A DNA stretch of 64,000 nt from Bradyrhizobium sp. BRP22 (GTDB taxonomy: Bacteria > Pseudomonadota > Alphaproteobacteria > Rhizobiales > Xanthobacteraceae): NCBI RefSeq assembly GCF_020194175.1, contig NZ_JADYVX010000001.1, positions 310,001 through 374,000 of the forward strand. Reading direction: 5' to 3'. The first letter of the stretch is position 1. Each line of letters begins with the position of its first letter. Shown in pieces: positions 10,687-19,882 of the stretch. The translations under genes and the position numbers were made by a program. Under the pieces are notes generated by a model. It made no database searches. It was not told where the DNA came from and saw only the letters and a list, made by a program, of their open reading frames with translations.

Positions 10687-11484
10687 ATGACGCAGGCACA
10701 ACTCGCGCAGGGTCATGCGCCCCTGCTTGCGGTTCGCGACGTCAGCGTCGTGTTCGGCGGCATCATTGCGTTGAACGGCGTCTCCTTCGACATGCATCAG
10801 GGCCAGATCCTGGGGTTGATCGGACCGAACGGCGCCGGCAAGACCACGCTCTTCAATTGCCTGTCACGGCTCTATCAGCCGAGCTCCGGCGACATCCTGA
10901 TGGAAGGCGTCAGCATCCTGACGCGCCCGCCGCACAAGATCGCCGAGATCGGCATCGGCCGCACCTTCCAGAACGTCGCGCTGTTTCCCAATCTTTCCGT
11001 GCTCGACAACGTCCGCGTCGGCACCCACGCGCGCACTTCCAGCGACATCATCAGCGACTCGCTCAAGCTCGCCTGGATCAGGCGCACCGAAGCCTCGGTC
11101 AACAAGAAGGTGCACGAGATCCTGGATTACCTCGACCTCGAGGACGTTGCGCACAGCATCGTTTCGGGGCTGCCCTTCGGCACCCAGAAGCGCGTCGAAT
11201 TGGCGCGTGCGCTCGCGGCCGATCCGAAGATCCTGCTCCTGGACGAGCCGGCCGGCGGCCTCAACCATGAAGAGGTCTATGTGCTCGGCGATCTCGTCCG
11301 CAAGATCCGCGACGAGCGCAGGATCACCGTGCTGCTGGTCGAGCACCACATGGGCATGGTGATGTCGACCGCCGACCACGTCGTCGCGCTCAATTTCGGC
11401 CGCAAGCTCGCGGAGGGCACCCCCAGCCAGGTCCAGGCCGACCCCGACGTCATCAAGGCCTATCTCGGGAGCAAGGACCAATGA
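10687..11484 (+). CDS. ABC importer ATP-binding protein, LivG type
   Basis: A 265-residue ATPase of the branched-chain amino acid (HAAT) importer family, acting at the inner face of the cytoplasmic membrane. Walker A is GPNGAGKTT (about residues 47-55), Walker B is ILLLDEPAGG, and the switch His is in LLVEHHMGMV. The signature is atypical: LPFGTQKRVELARAL in place of LSGGQ, as in many LivG proteins. It starts the cluster livG-livF-livH-livM plus four binding proteins. Neighbouring catabolic genes suggest organic acids rather than leucine as cargo. Confidence 0.93.
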   Translation: MTQAQLAQGHAPLLAVRDVSVVFGGIIALNGVSFDMHQGQILGLIGPNGAGKTTLFNCLSRLYQPSSGDILMEGVSILTRPPHKIAEIGIGRTFQNVALFPNLSVLDNVRVGTHARTSSDIISDSLKLAWIRRTEASVNKKVHEILDYLDLEDVAHSIVSGLPFGTQKRVELARALAADPKILLLDEPAGGLNHEEVYVLGDLVRKIRDERRITVLLVEHHMGMVMSTADHVVALNFGRKLAEGTPSQVQADPDVIKAYLGSKDQ

Positions 11485-12194
11485 CGGCGATGCTCAACAT
11501 CAAGGACCTGCGCGCCTATTACGGCCAGGTGCAGGCGCTTCACGGCCTCAGCTTCTCGCTCAACGAGGGCTCGCTGACCACGCTGCTCGGGGCCAACGGC
11601 GCCGGCAAGACCACGACGCTGCGGGCGATCTGCAACATGGTGCGCTCGACCGGCGCGATCGAGTTCGAGGGCAAGCCGATCGGCAATCGTTCGACGGAAA
11701 ACGTCGTCCGCCTTGGCATCGCCCATGTGCCGCAGGGCCGCGGCACCTTCACCAACATGACGGTGGAGGAGAATCTGCAGCTGGGGGCCATCACGCGCGG
11801 CGACAAGAAGAACATCGTCGCCGACATCGAGCGCATGTACGACCACTTCCCGGTGCTGAAGCAGCGCTACACCCAGCAGGCCGGCACGCTGTCGGGCGGC
11901 GAGCAGCAGATGCTCGCGGTGGCGCGCGCGCTGATGCTGCGGCCGCGGCTGATGCTGCTGGACGAGCCGTCGTTCGGCCTGGCGCCGCTGGTGGTGCGCG
12001 ATCTGTTTCGCATCTTCAGCAAGATCAACCGCGAGGACAAGGTCACCATCCTGGTGGTCGAGCAGAACGCGCAGCTCGCGCTCGAGCTCGCCGACCATGC
12101 CTATGTGATCGAAACCGGACGCATCGTGATGTCCGGCAATGCCAAGGACGTCGCCAACAACGAAGACGTCCGCAAATCCTATCTGGGTTACTGA
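11481..12194 (+). CDS. ABC importer ATP-binding protein, LivF type
   Basis: A 237-residue second ATPase of the importer. Walker A is GANGAGKTT, the signature LSGGEQQMLAVARAL is intact, and Walker B is LMLLDEPSFG. The ATG overlaps the livG stop by 4 bases, indicating coupled translation; a second ATG at 11490 is possible. It ends just before the LivH-type permease. Confidence 0.93.
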   Translation: MTAMLNIKDLRAYYGQVQALHGLSFSLNEGSLTTLLGANGAGKTTTLRAICNMVRSTGAIEFEGKPIGNRSTENVVRLGIAHVPQGRGTFTNMTVEENLQLGAITRGDKKNIVADIERMYDHFPVLKQRYTQQAGTLSGGEQQMLAVARALMLRPRLMLLDEPSFGLAPLVVRDLFRIFSKINREDKVTILVVEQNAQLALELADHAYVIETGRIVMSGNAKDVANNEDVRKSYLGY

Positions 12195-12207
12195 GGGAGC
12201 GGGGACC

Positions 12208-13086
12208 ATGGAGCTTTTTGCCAACCAAGTCCTGGCCGGCATCGCCACCGGCGCGATCTACGCCTGCATGGCGCTCGCCGTCGTGATGATCTACCAGGCG
12301 ATCGATCATCTCAATTTCGCGCAGGGCGAAATGGCGATGTTCTCGACCTTCATGTCCTGGCAGATGATGCAGTGGGGCGTGCCCTATTGGTGGGCGTTCA
12401 TTCTCACTGTCATCCTCTCCTTCATCGGTGGCATCCTGATCGAGCGGCTGCTGTTCAAGCCCTTGGCGAAGGCGCCGGTGCTGACCAACGTCGCCGGCTT
12501 CATCGCGCTGTTTGCGATCGTGAATTCCGTCGCCGGCCTGATCTGGGATTTCACCATCAAGCAATATCCGACGCCGTTCGGCTCCTCGCCCTTCCTCGGC
12601 AGCCAGCTGATCTCGACCCATCAGGCGGGCATGGTCGGCGTCACCGTGCTGCTGCTCGCCGGGCTCTATTTCTTCTTCCAGTTCACCCGCATCGGCCTTG
12701 CGATGCGGGCGGCCGCCTCATTGCCTGAATCGGCGCGCCTGGTCGGCATCAATACATCTTGGATGATTGCGCTCGGCTGGGGCATGGCGTCCGCGATCGG
12801 CGCCATCGCCGGCATGCTGATTGCGCCGGTGGTGTTCCTGGAGCCGAACATGATGGGCGGCGTGCTGATTTATGGCTTCGCCTCCGCGGTGCTCGGCGGC
12901 CTGTCCTCGCCGCTCGGCGCGGTGATCGGCGGCTTCCTGGTCGGCGTGTTCGAGAATCTCGCCGGCACCTACATCCCCGGCGTCGGCAACGAGCTGAAGC
13001 TCCCGATCGCGCTTGCGCTGATCATCACCGTGTTGGTCGTCAAACCGGCTGGGCTGTTTGGCCGGCCCATCGTGAAGCGAGTCTGA
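12208..13086 (+). CDS. ABC importer permease, LivH type
   Basis: A 292-residue inner-membrane permease with about eight hydrophobic segments. It begins MELFANQVLAGIATGAIYAC, the typical LivH opening, and contains the family motif AIDHLNFAQGEMAMF. The cytoplasmic EAA-like region is in MRAAASLPESARLVGIN. The ATG at 12208 is chosen because GAGGGAGCGGGG lies upstream; an upstream in-frame extension would overlap livF by about 55 bases. Confidence 0.93.
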   Translation: MELFANQVLAGIATGAIYACMALAVVMIYQAIDHLNFAQGEMAMFSTFMSWQMMQWGVPYWWAFILTVILSFIGGILIERLLFKPLAKAPVLTNVAGFIALFAIVNSVAGLIWDFTIKQYPTPFGSSPFLGSQLISTHQAGMVGVTVLLLAGLYFFFQFTRIGLAMRAAASLPESARLVGINTSWMIALGWGMASAIGAIAGMLIAPVVFLEPNMMGGVLIYGFASAVLGGLSSPLGAVIGGFLVGVFENLAGTYIPGVGNELKLPIALALIITVLVVKPAGLFGRPIVKRV

Positions 13087-13088
13087 TC

Positions 13089-14105
13089 ATGAGCGCGGCC
13101 GAAGAAGTTGTAACGGAAGCCCCGGCCGTTGAGGCGGTTCCGAAGCGTGCCATGACGCTCGGCTACGGCACCTCGCTGGTGGTGCTGGCGGCGCTGATCC
13201 TGACGCCTCTGTTCGTCAAGAATTTCGTCATCTTCCAGATGACGATGCTCCTGATCTACGGGCTCGCGGTGCTGGCGCTGAACATCCTGACCGGCGGCAG
13301 CGGGCAGTTCTCGCTCGGCCAGAGTGCGTTCTACGCCATCGGCGCCTATACCACGGCGATCCTGATGGAGCACTTCAACGTCAACTACGCGCTGACGCTG
13401 CCGGTCGCGGGCGTCATCTGCTTTGGCGCCGGCTTCCTGTTCGGCCAGCCGGCGCTGCGGCTGTCGGGCATCTACCTTGCTCTGGCGACCTTTGCTCTGG
13501 CGCTGGCCATGCCGCAGCTCCTCAAGCTCGGCTTCCTCGAGCACTGGACCGGCGGCGTGCAGGGCCTGGTCGTGACCAAGCCGGACGCGCCATTCGGCCT
13601 GCCGCTGTCGCAGGACATGTGGCTCTATTACTTCACGCTGGCGGTCTCGATCGGAATCTACATCGCCTCGGTGAACCTGTTGCGCTCGCGCTCGGGCCGC
13701 GCCCTGATGTCGATCCGCGACAACGAGATCGCGGCGTCCGCCATGGGCGTCAACGTCGCCCTGTACAAGACGCTGGCATTCGGCGTCAGCGCCGGAATCA
13801 CCGGCATCGCCGGCGGCCTGGGCGCGATCGCGGTGCAGTTCGTGGCGCCCGACGGTTACACCATCACGCTCGCGATCTCGCTGTTCGTCGGCATGGTGGT
13901 CGGCGGGGTCGGCTGGCTGCCGGGTTCGATCGTCGGTTCCGCCTTCATCATCTTCGTGCCGAATATTGCGGAAGGCATTTCCAAGGGTCTCTCCGGCGCC
14001 GTGTTCGGCGTGCTGCTGTTCCTCGTCATCTACCTGGTGCCGCACGGCGCCCGGCAGGTCGCCCTCGTTGCCCAGCAATTGACGGCGAAACTCAAGAGGA
14101 ACTGA
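13089..14105 (+). CDS. ABC importer permease, LivM type
   Basis: A 338-residue second permease. After a hydrophilic N terminus of about 25 residues it shows repeated membrane segments and the LivM motif LNILTGGSGQFSLGQSAFYA. The coupling region SIRDNEIAASAMGVN precedes the last helices. The start is 2 bases after the LivH stop. A repeat and a strong terminator lie downstream, before the first binding protein. Confidence 0.93.
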   Translation: MSAAEEVVTEAPAVEAVPKRAMTLGYGTSLVVLAALILTPLFVKNFVIFQMTMLLIYGLAVLALNILTGGSGQFSLGQSAFYAIGAYTTAILMEHFNVNYALTLPVAGVICFGAGFLFGQPALRLSGIYLALATFALALAMPQLLKLGFLEHWTGGVQGLVVTKPDAPFGLPLSQDMWLYYFTLAVSIGIYIASVNLLRSRSGRALMSIRDNEIAASAMGVNVALYKTLAFGVSAGITGIAGGLGAIAVQFVAPDGYTITLAISLFVGMVVGGVGWLPGSIVGSAFIIFVPNIAEGISKGLSGAVFGVLLFLVIYLVPHGARQVALVAQQLTAKLKRN

Positions 14106-14140
14106 AGACCAAGAAAAGAGACTTTGGGAGAGACAATGTC

Positions 14141-14231
14141 CGAAGTGGATACCGGTTCGCGTGAAGAAAACGCGTCAAAACAAGAATCTAGAGCTTCGGT
14201 TCTGATTCAATCAGAACCGAAAATGCTCTAG
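14141..14231. repeat. Repeat family C, copy 1 (left end missing)
   Basis: Shares with copies at 18406-18509 and 51001-51107 the core GGTTCGCGTGAAGAAAACGC plus GTCAAAACAAGAATCTAGAG, and ends CGAAAATGCTCTAG. The inner hairpin is GGTTCTGATTCAATCAGAACC. It lies between livM and the first terminator. Confidence 0.8.
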
Positions 14232-14260
14232 TCAAAGGTTGCAGTGCAAGAAAACAGCGA

Positions 14261-14290
14261 AAAGCCCCGCGGCGCGAGCCGCGGGGCTTT
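14261..14290 (+). terminator. Rho-independent terminator T1
   Basis: A 13-bp perfect stem, AAAGCCCCGCGGC and GCCGCGGGGCTTT, with loop GCGA, followed by CTGTTG. It separates the livGFHM genes from the first binding protein. Confidence 0.85.
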
Positions 14291-14374
14291 CTGTTGACTG
14301 ACGATGCGAGAACCGCATTCAATGCCCACCATGGGAGTTCCAAGAAACGCATCCACTCAAGGTGAAGGGAACGA

Positions 14375-15601
14375 ATGACTGCCGTGCGTTTGCGATTGAC
14401 TGCCCTCTCCGCCATGCTTGCCCTGATCGCTGTCACCACGGGCAATGCACTCGCCCAGAAGAAGTACGATACTGGCGCGAGCGATACCGAGATCAGAATA
14501 GGCAACATCATGCCCTACAGCGGACCCGCATCCGGTTATGGCGTGATCGGCCAGACCGAAGCGGCCTATTTCAACAAGATCAATGCCGAGGGCGGCATCA
14601 ACGGGCGCAAGATCAAATTCATCAGCTATGACGACGGCTACAATCCGTCGAAGACGGTTGAGCAGGCGCGCAAGCTGGTCGAGAGCGATGACGTGCTCCT
14701 GATCTTCAACTCGCTCGGCACGGTCACCAACCTTGCGATCCAGAAATACATGAACGGCAAGGGAGTGCCGCAGCTCTTCGTCGCCTCCGGCGCCAGCAAG
14801 TGGGACCAGCCAAAAGAGTTTCCGTGGACCATGGGGTGGCAGCCGAGCTACCGGAGCGAGGCGCGCATCTATGCCAAATACATCATGAAGGAGAAGCCGG
14901 ACGCCAAGGTCGGCGTGCTCTATCAGAACGACGATTTCGGCAAGGATTACCTGAGAGGCTTGAGGGAAGGATTCGGCGAGAAGGCGCCGATGATTGTCGC
15001 CGAAGAGAGCTACGAGACGTCAGAGCCGTCGATGGAGGGCCACATCGCCAGGCTGAAGGCCGCCGGCGTCGACGTCTTCATCAGCATAACCATGCCGAAA
15101 TTTGCAGCTCAGGCGATCAAGAAGATCGCGGAGCTCAACTGGAAGCCGCTGCAGATCGTGTCCAATGTTTCCGCTTCGGTCGGCGGTGTGATGAAGCCGG
15201 CCGGCCTGGAGAATGTGCAGGGTATCCTGTCGGCGGCCTATGCCAAGGACGGCGCCGACCACCAATGGGACAACGATCCCGGTATGAAGCGATTCCTGGC
15301 GTTCCTGCAACAATATTATCCGGAGGCCGATCGCCGCGATGGCGCGGTGGTCTATGGCTATGGGGCGGCGCAGACCATGGTGAAGGTACTCGAGATGTGC
15401 GGCGACGATCTCACCCGCGCCAACATCATGAAGCAGGCGGCGAGCCTGAAGGAGTTTGTGCCCGACACGCTGCTGCCCGGCGTCAGCATCAACACGTCGC
15501 CGAGCGACTTCGCGCCGATCGAGCAACTCCAGATGATGCGCTTCAAGGGAGACAAGTGGGAGTTGTTCGGCAGCGTCATGAGCAGCGACCTCAACCATTG
15601 A
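14375..15601 (+). CDS. ABC importer periplasmic substrate-binding protein, copy 1
   Basis: A 408-residue type I (Leu/Ile/Val-binding fold) solute-binding protein. Residues 1-27 are a Sec signal peptide ending in GNALAQ. The mature part starts KKYDTGASDTEIRIGN, followed by IMPYSGPASGYGVIGQTEAA and VGVLYQNDDFGKDYLRGL. It is the first of four tandem paralogues (14375, 15766, 17183, 18656) behind one permease set. The ATG at 14375 follows AAGGGA. The ligand is unknown; dicarboxylates or aromatic acids are plausible from the nearby catabolic genes. Confidence 0.92.
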   Translation: MTAVRLRLTALSAMLALIAVTTGNALAQKKYDTGASDTEIRIGNIMPYSGPASGYGVIGQTEAAYFNKINAEGGINGRKIKFISYDDGYNPSKTVEQARKLVESDDVLLIFNSLGTVTNLAIQKYMNGKGVPQLFVASGASKWDQPKEFPWTMGWQPSYRSEARIYAKYIMKEKPDAKVGVLYQNDDFGKDYLRGLREGFGEKAPMIVAEESYETSEPSMEGHIARLKAAGVDVFISITMPKFAAQAIKKIAELNWKPLQIVSNVSASVGGVMKPAGLENVQGILSAAYAKDGADHQWDNDPGMKRFLAFLQQYYPEADRRDGAVVYGYGAAQTMVKVLEMCGDDLTRANIMKQAASLKEFVPDTLLPGVSINTSPSDFAPIEQLQMMRFKGDKWELFGSVMSSDLNH

Positions 15602-15631
15602 TGGAGCCGCGGCGGCATCCGCCGGCCGCCC

Positions 15632-15661
15632 AAAGCCCCCGCGAACCATCGCGGGGGCTTT
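15632..15661 (+). terminator. Rho-independent terminator T2
   Basis: Stem AAAGCCCCCGCGA / TCGCGGGGGCTTT, 13 bp, loop ACCA, followed by TTGTTG. It lies between binding-protein copies 1 and 2. Confidence 0.88.
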
Positions 15662-15765
15662 TTGTTGCCGGGACCAGGCGAAAGGTATTCAATGCCGACA
15701 GGAGCCGGAAAGCGCTCCCAATCCAAAAAACGTGACACATCCACCATGATCCCAAGGAGATCACA

Positions 15766-16995
15766 ATGTCTGCCATCCATTTGCGGCTGGGGGCCTTTGC
15801 GGCCGCCCTCGCATTGCTGGCCGTGAGCAGCGGCCACGCACTCGCCCAGAAGAAATATGACGTCGGCGCGTCTGACACCGAGATCAAGATCGGCAACATC
15901 ATGCCCTACAGCGGACCGGCTTCCGCCTATGGCGTGATCGGCAAGACCGAGGCGGCCTATTTCAACAAGATCAATGCCGAGGGCGGCATCAACGGCCGCA
16001 AGATCAATTTCGTGACTTACGACGATGCTTACAGCCCGCCGAAGACGGTGGAGCAGGCCCGCAAGCTGGTCGAGAGCGACGAGGTGCTCCTGATCTTCAA
16101 CTCGCTCGGCACGCCGCCGAACACGGCGATCCAGAAATACATGAACCAGAAGAAGGTGCCGCAACTCTTCGTCGCCACCGGGGCCACCAAATGGAATGAT
16201 CCGCAGAATTTCCCCTGGACCATGGGCTGGCAGCCCAATTACCAGATCGAGTCGATCATCTACGCCAGGTACATCCTGAAGAACCATCCAAACGCGAAGA
16301 TCGCGGTGCTCTATCAGAACGATGACTACGGCAAGGATTATCTGAAGGGCTTCAAGGATGGTCTCGGCGCCAAGGCGGCATCGATGATCGTGATCGAGGA
16401 AAGCTACGAGGTCTCCGAACCCACCATCGACACCCACATCGTCAAACTGAAGGCGACGGGTGCCGACGTCTTCTTCAACATCACCACGCCGAAATTCGCG
16501 GCGCAAGCGATCAAGAAGAACGCCGAAATCGGCTGGAAGCCGCTTCACTTCCTGAACAACGTCTCATCCTCGATTGGCAGCGTGATCAAGCCTGCCGGCA
16601 TGGAGAATGCGCAGGATATCATCTCCTCGAACTACCTGAAGGATCCGACCGATCGGCAATGGAAGGACGATCCGGGTATGATCGCCTGGAATGAATTCCT
16701 GGATAAGCATTATCCCGAAGCCAACCGCTCCGACTCCGCCGTCATGTACGGCTACATCGTGGCGCAGGGTATCGTGCATGTGCTGAAGGCTTGCGGCGAC
16801 AATCTCACCCGCGAGAACGTCATGAAGCAGGCCGCCAGCATCCGCGACCTCGAGATCGGCGGGCTTTTGCCGGGCATCAAGGTTAACACCTCACCAACCG
16901 ATTTCGCGCCGCTCGCGCAACTGCAGCTCATGAGATTCAAGGGCGACACCTGGGAACGCTTTGGCGAAATCCTGAGCGGCGACGTTGGCGGCTAG
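15766..16995 (+). CDS. ABC importer periplasmic substrate-binding protein, copy 2
   Basis: A 409-residue paralogue of the preceding gene. The signal peptide ends SSGHALAQ, and the mature start KKYDVGASDTEIKIGN matches the other copies. It is visibly closest to copy 3: both share IFNSLGTPPNTAIQKYMN, VATGATKWNDPQNFPWTMGW and AIKKNAEIGWKPLHFLNNVS. The ATG has AAGGAGA upstream. The TAG stop lies inside CTAGAGATGCTCTAG, a remnant of repeat family C. Confidence 0.92.
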   Translation: MSAIHLRLGAFAAALALLAVSSGHALAQKKYDVGASDTEIKIGNIMPYSGPASAYGVIGKTEAAYFNKINAEGGINGRKINFVTYDDAYSPPKTVEQARKLVESDEVLLIFNSLGTPPNTAIQKYMNQKKVPQLFVATGATKWNDPQNFPWTMGWQPNYQIESIIYARYILKNHPNAKIAVLYQNDDYGKDYLKGFKDGLGAKAASMIVIEESYEVSEPTIDTHIVKLKATGADVFFNITTPKFAAQAIKKNAEIGWKPLHFLNNVSSSIGSVIKPAGMENAQDIISSNYLKDPTDRQWKDDPGMIAWNEFLDKHYPEANRSDSAVMYGYIVAQGIVHVLKACGDNLTRENVMKQAASIRDLEIGGLLPGIKVNTSPTDFAPLAQLQLMRFKGDTWERFGEILSGDVGG

Positions 16996-17006
16996 AGATG
17001 CTCTAG
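16992..17006. repeat. Remnant of repeat family C overlapping the stop codon of copy 2
   Basis: CTAGAGATGCTCTAG joins the two terminal motifs of the 107-base family C element (CTAGAG and ATGCTCTAG) with the middle missing. Bases 16993-16995 are the stop codon of the binding protein. Confidence 0.5.
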
Positions 17007-17041
17007 CCGCTGCGCTGCACTCAACTGACTACTAAAGAAGC

Positions 17042-17068
17042 AGCCCCTGCGGCTTTGCCGCAGGGGCT
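17042..17068 (+). terminator. Rho-independent terminator T3
   Basis: Stem AGCCCCTGCGGC / GCCGCAGGGGCT, 12 bp, loop TTT, followed by TTCTGTTG. It lies between copies 2 and 3. Confidence 0.88.
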
Positions 17069-17182
17069 TTCTGTTGAGGCCCTGCCGGCAAAATGCTAAT
17101 CGATACCGTTAACACCAAGAGCTTTCAGATCAAGAAAGCCATGACACAGCATCGATGTCATTACAAAAGGGAGAGAGACGGA

Positions 17183-18409
17183 ATGTCCGTTATCAAAAAA
17201 CTTGCGATTCTTTCAGCCGCCTTCGGCTTGCTTGCGACGTCCGCCGGCACTGCATCGGCACAGAAGAAGTACGACCCCGGTGCCTCGGATACCGAAATCA
17301 AGATCGGCAACATCATGCCCTACAGCGGACCGGCCTCCGCCTACGGCGTGATCGGACGCACCGAGGCCGCCTACTTCAAGAAGATCAACGAAGCCGGCGG
17401 CGTCAACGGCCGCAAGATCAATTTCGTCTCCTATGATGACGCCTATTCTCCGCCGAAGACGGTGGAGCAGGCTCGCAAGCTGGTCGAAAGCGACGAGGTG
17501 CTGTTCATCTTCAACTCGCTCGGCACGCCGCCGAACACCGCGATCCAGAAATACATGAACTCGAAGAAGGTGCCGCAGCTCTTCGTTGCCACCGGCGCCA
17601 CCAAGTGGAACGATCCGCAGAATTTCCCCTGGACCATGGGCTGGCAGCCCAGCTACCAGAGCGAAACCCAGATCTACGCCAAGTACATCCTCAAGAGCCA
17701 TCCGAACGCCAAAATCGCGGTGCTCTACCAGAACGACGATTACGGCAAGGATTATCTGAAAGGCCTGAAGGACGGGCTCGGCGCCAAGGCCTCGAGCATG
17801 ATCGTCGCCGAGGAAAGCTACGAGACCTCCGAGCCGACCATCGATTCCCATATGGTCAAGCTCAAGGCCACCGGCGCCGACATCTTCATCAACATCACGA
17901 CGCCGAAGTTCGCCGCGCAGGCGATCAAGAAGAACGCCGAGATCGGCTGGAAGCCGCTGCACTTCCTCAACAACGTCTCGGCGTCCGTCGGCAGCGTGCT
18001 CAAGCCGGCCGGCTTCGAGAACGCCCAGGACATCATCTCCGCCGCCTATCTCAAGGACGCCTCCGACAAGCAGTGGGACAACGATCCCGGCATGAAGGAA
18101 TTCTATGCCTTCATGGCCAAGGATTTTCCGGAAGGCGACAAGCTCGACGGCGGTACCGTGGTCGGGTACGGCGTGGCGCAGACCCTGGTTCAGGTGCTGA
18201 AGCAGTGTGGCGACAACCTGACGCGCGAGAATGTCATGAAGCAGGCGGCGAGCCTGAAGGATTTCCGTACCGAAGTCCTGCTGCCTGGCATCAAGATCAA
18301 CACCGGACCAAACGATTTTGCTCCGATCAGCTCGCTTCAGCTCATGAAGTTCAAGGGTGACAAGTGGGAGCTGTTCGGCGACGTCATCAGCGCTGATGTC
18401 GGCGGCTAG
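17183..18409 (+). CDS. ABC importer periplasmic substrate-binding protein, copy 3
   Basis: A 408-residue type I binding protein. The start at 17183 is chosen because AAAGGGAGAGAGACGG precedes it and the protein then begins with a clean signal peptide, MSVIKKLAILSAAFGLL to TASAQ; the open frame extends 30 codons further upstream without a signal. The body closely follows copy 2. The TAG stop (18407-18409) is inside the left end of a family C repeat. Confidence 0.92.
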   Translation: MSVIKKLAILSAAFGLLATSAGTASAQKKYDPGASDTEIKIGNIMPYSGPASAYGVIGRTEAAYFKKINEAGGVNGRKINFVSYDDAYSPPKTVEQARKLVESDEVLFIFNSLGTPPNTAIQKYMNSKKVPQLFVATGATKWNDPQNFPWTMGWQPSYQSETQIYAKYILKSHPNAKIAVLYQNDDYGKDYLKGLKDGLGAKASSMIVAEESYETSEPTIDSHMVKLKATGADIFINITTPKFAAQAIKKNAEIGWKPLHFLNNVSASVGSVLKPAGFENAQDIISAAYLKDASDKQWDNDPGMKEFYAFMAKDFPEGDKLDGGTVVGYGVAQTLVQVLKQCGDNLTRENVMKQAASLKDFRTEVLLPGIKINTGPNDFAPISSLQLMKFKGDKWELFGDVISADVGG

Positions 18410-18509
18410 AGCATCTTCAAGCGAAGCGGATACCGGTTCGCGTGAAGAAAACGCGTCAAAACAAAAATCTGGAGCTTCGGTTTTGATTCCATCAGAACCG
18501 AAGCTCTAG
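18406..18509. repeat. Repeat family C, copy 2
   Basis: Begins CTAGAGCATCTTCAAGCGAAG, carries the core GGTTCGCGTGAAGAAAACGC and ends CAGAACCGAAGCTCTAG. Its first bases include the stop codon of the preceding gene. Confidence 0.8.
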
Positions 18510-18543
18510 AAGCCCTCTAGCAGTTACCTGAAGTTAAGCACGC

Positions 18544-18574
18544 AAAGCCCCTGCGACAGGATCGCAGGGGCTTT
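18544..18574 (+). terminator. Rho-independent terminator T4
   Basis: Stem AAAGCCCCTGCGA / TCGCAGGGGCTTT, 13 bp, loop CAGGA, followed by TTGTTG. It lies between copies 3 and 4. Confidence 0.88.
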
Positions 18575-18655
18575 TTGTTGCGAACATTCTTTTCCACGCT
18601 ATGAATGCGGTGCACCAGAACGGGGAGCTCTTGCTCCGAAGGAGTCTTTATACCC

Positions 18656-19882
18656 ATGTCGACCCGACGCCGCCTTGCATCCGCATTCCTCGGCTTTGCC
18701 GTAGCCGCCACGACTGCCTCCGCCGCACTCGCGCAGAAGCAATATGACACCGGTGCGACGGACACCGAGATCAAGATCGGCAACATCGTGCCCTATAGCG
18801 GGCCGGCCTCGGCTTACGGAAGCGTCGGCAAGGCGATGGCCGCGGTATTCAAGAAGGTCAACGACGAGGGCGGCATCAACGGCCGCAAGATCAACTTCAT
18901 CTCCTATGACGATGGCTATAGCCCGCCGAAGACGGTTGAGCAGGCGCGCAAGCTGGTCGAGAGCGACGAGGTCCTCTTGCTGGTCGGAACGCTGGGCACC
19001 GCGCCGAACACCGCGATCCAGAAATACCTCAACAGCAAGAAGGTGCCGCAGCTCTTCGTCGCCACCGGTGCAACCAAGTGGAACGAGCCGAAGACCTTCC
19101 CCTGGACCATGGGCTGGCTGCCGAGCTACCAGAGCGAATCGCGCATCTACGCGAAATACCTGAGCAAGGAGAAGCCGGGCGCCAAGGTGGCCGTGCTCTA
19201 TCAGAATGACGATATGGGCAAGGACTACCTGAAAGGCCTGAAGGACGGGTTCGGCGCAGACGCTTCGCGGATCGTCGCGGAAGAGAGCTACGAGGTCTCG
19301 GAACCGACCGTCGATTCGCACGTGGTGAAGATAAAATCAGCCAATCCCGACGTTCTGCTGCTTTACACCACGCCGAAGTTCGGCGCGCAGGCGATCAAGA
19401 AGCTCGGCGAGATGAACTGGAAGCCGGTCACGATCGTCTCCAACGTCAGCGCCTCGACCGCGGCCGTGATGAAGCCGGCGGGGATCGAGAACTCGCAGGG
19501 CGTGATTTCGGCGGCCTACGCCAAGGACGTCAGCGATCCCCAGTGGGCCAGCGACGCCGGCATCAAGGCGTTCGACGATCTGCTCGCGAAATATCTTCCC
19601 GAGATGAATCGCATCGACTCTTCGGCGATGACCGGTTACAACCTTGCGACTACCATGGTAGAGGTGCTGCGCCGCTGCGGCGATAACCTGACCCGGGAGA
19701 ATGTCATGAAGCAGGCGCAAAGCCTGAAGCAATTCGCGCAGGGCGGACTGTTACCGGGCGTGACGCTGACCACGAGCGCGACCGATTACATGCCGATCGA
19801 GCAGTTGCAATTGATGCAGTTCAAGGGTGAACGCTGGCAGCTGTTCGGCGAAGTCATCAGCGGCGAGATCGCCGGCAATTGA
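18656..19882 (+). CDS. ABC importer periplasmic substrate-binding protein, copy 4
   Basis: A 408-residue type I binding protein, the most divergent at several ligand-side positions (for example VGTLGTAPNTAIQKYLN and LLYTTPKFGAQAIKKLGEMN). The start at 18656 follows GAAGGAG and gives a signal peptide MSTRRRLASAFLGFAVA to AALAQ; an upstream ATG at 18605 reads through the leader. Unlike copies 1-3 it has no terminator after it and overlaps the glycerate kinase gene by one base. Confidence 0.92.
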   Translation: MSTRRRLASAFLGFAVAATTASAALAQKQYDTGATDTEIKIGNIVPYSGPASAYGSVGKAMAAVFKKVNDEGGINGRKINFISYDDGYSPPKTVEQARKLVESDEVLLLVGTLGTAPNTAIQKYLNSKKVPQLFVATGATKWNEPKTFPWTMGWLPSYQSESRIYAKYLSKEKPGAKVAVLYQNDDMGKDYLKGLKDGFGADASRIVAEESYEVSEPTVDSHVVKIKSANPDVLLLYTTPKFGAQAIKKLGEMNWKPVTIVSNVSASTAAVMKPAGIENSQGVISAAYAKDVSDPQWASDAGIKAFDDLLAKYLPEMNRIDSSAMTGYNLATTMVEVLRRCGDNLTRENVMKQAQSLKQFAQGGLLPGVTLTTSATDYMPIEQLQLMQFKGERWQLFGEVISGEIAGN

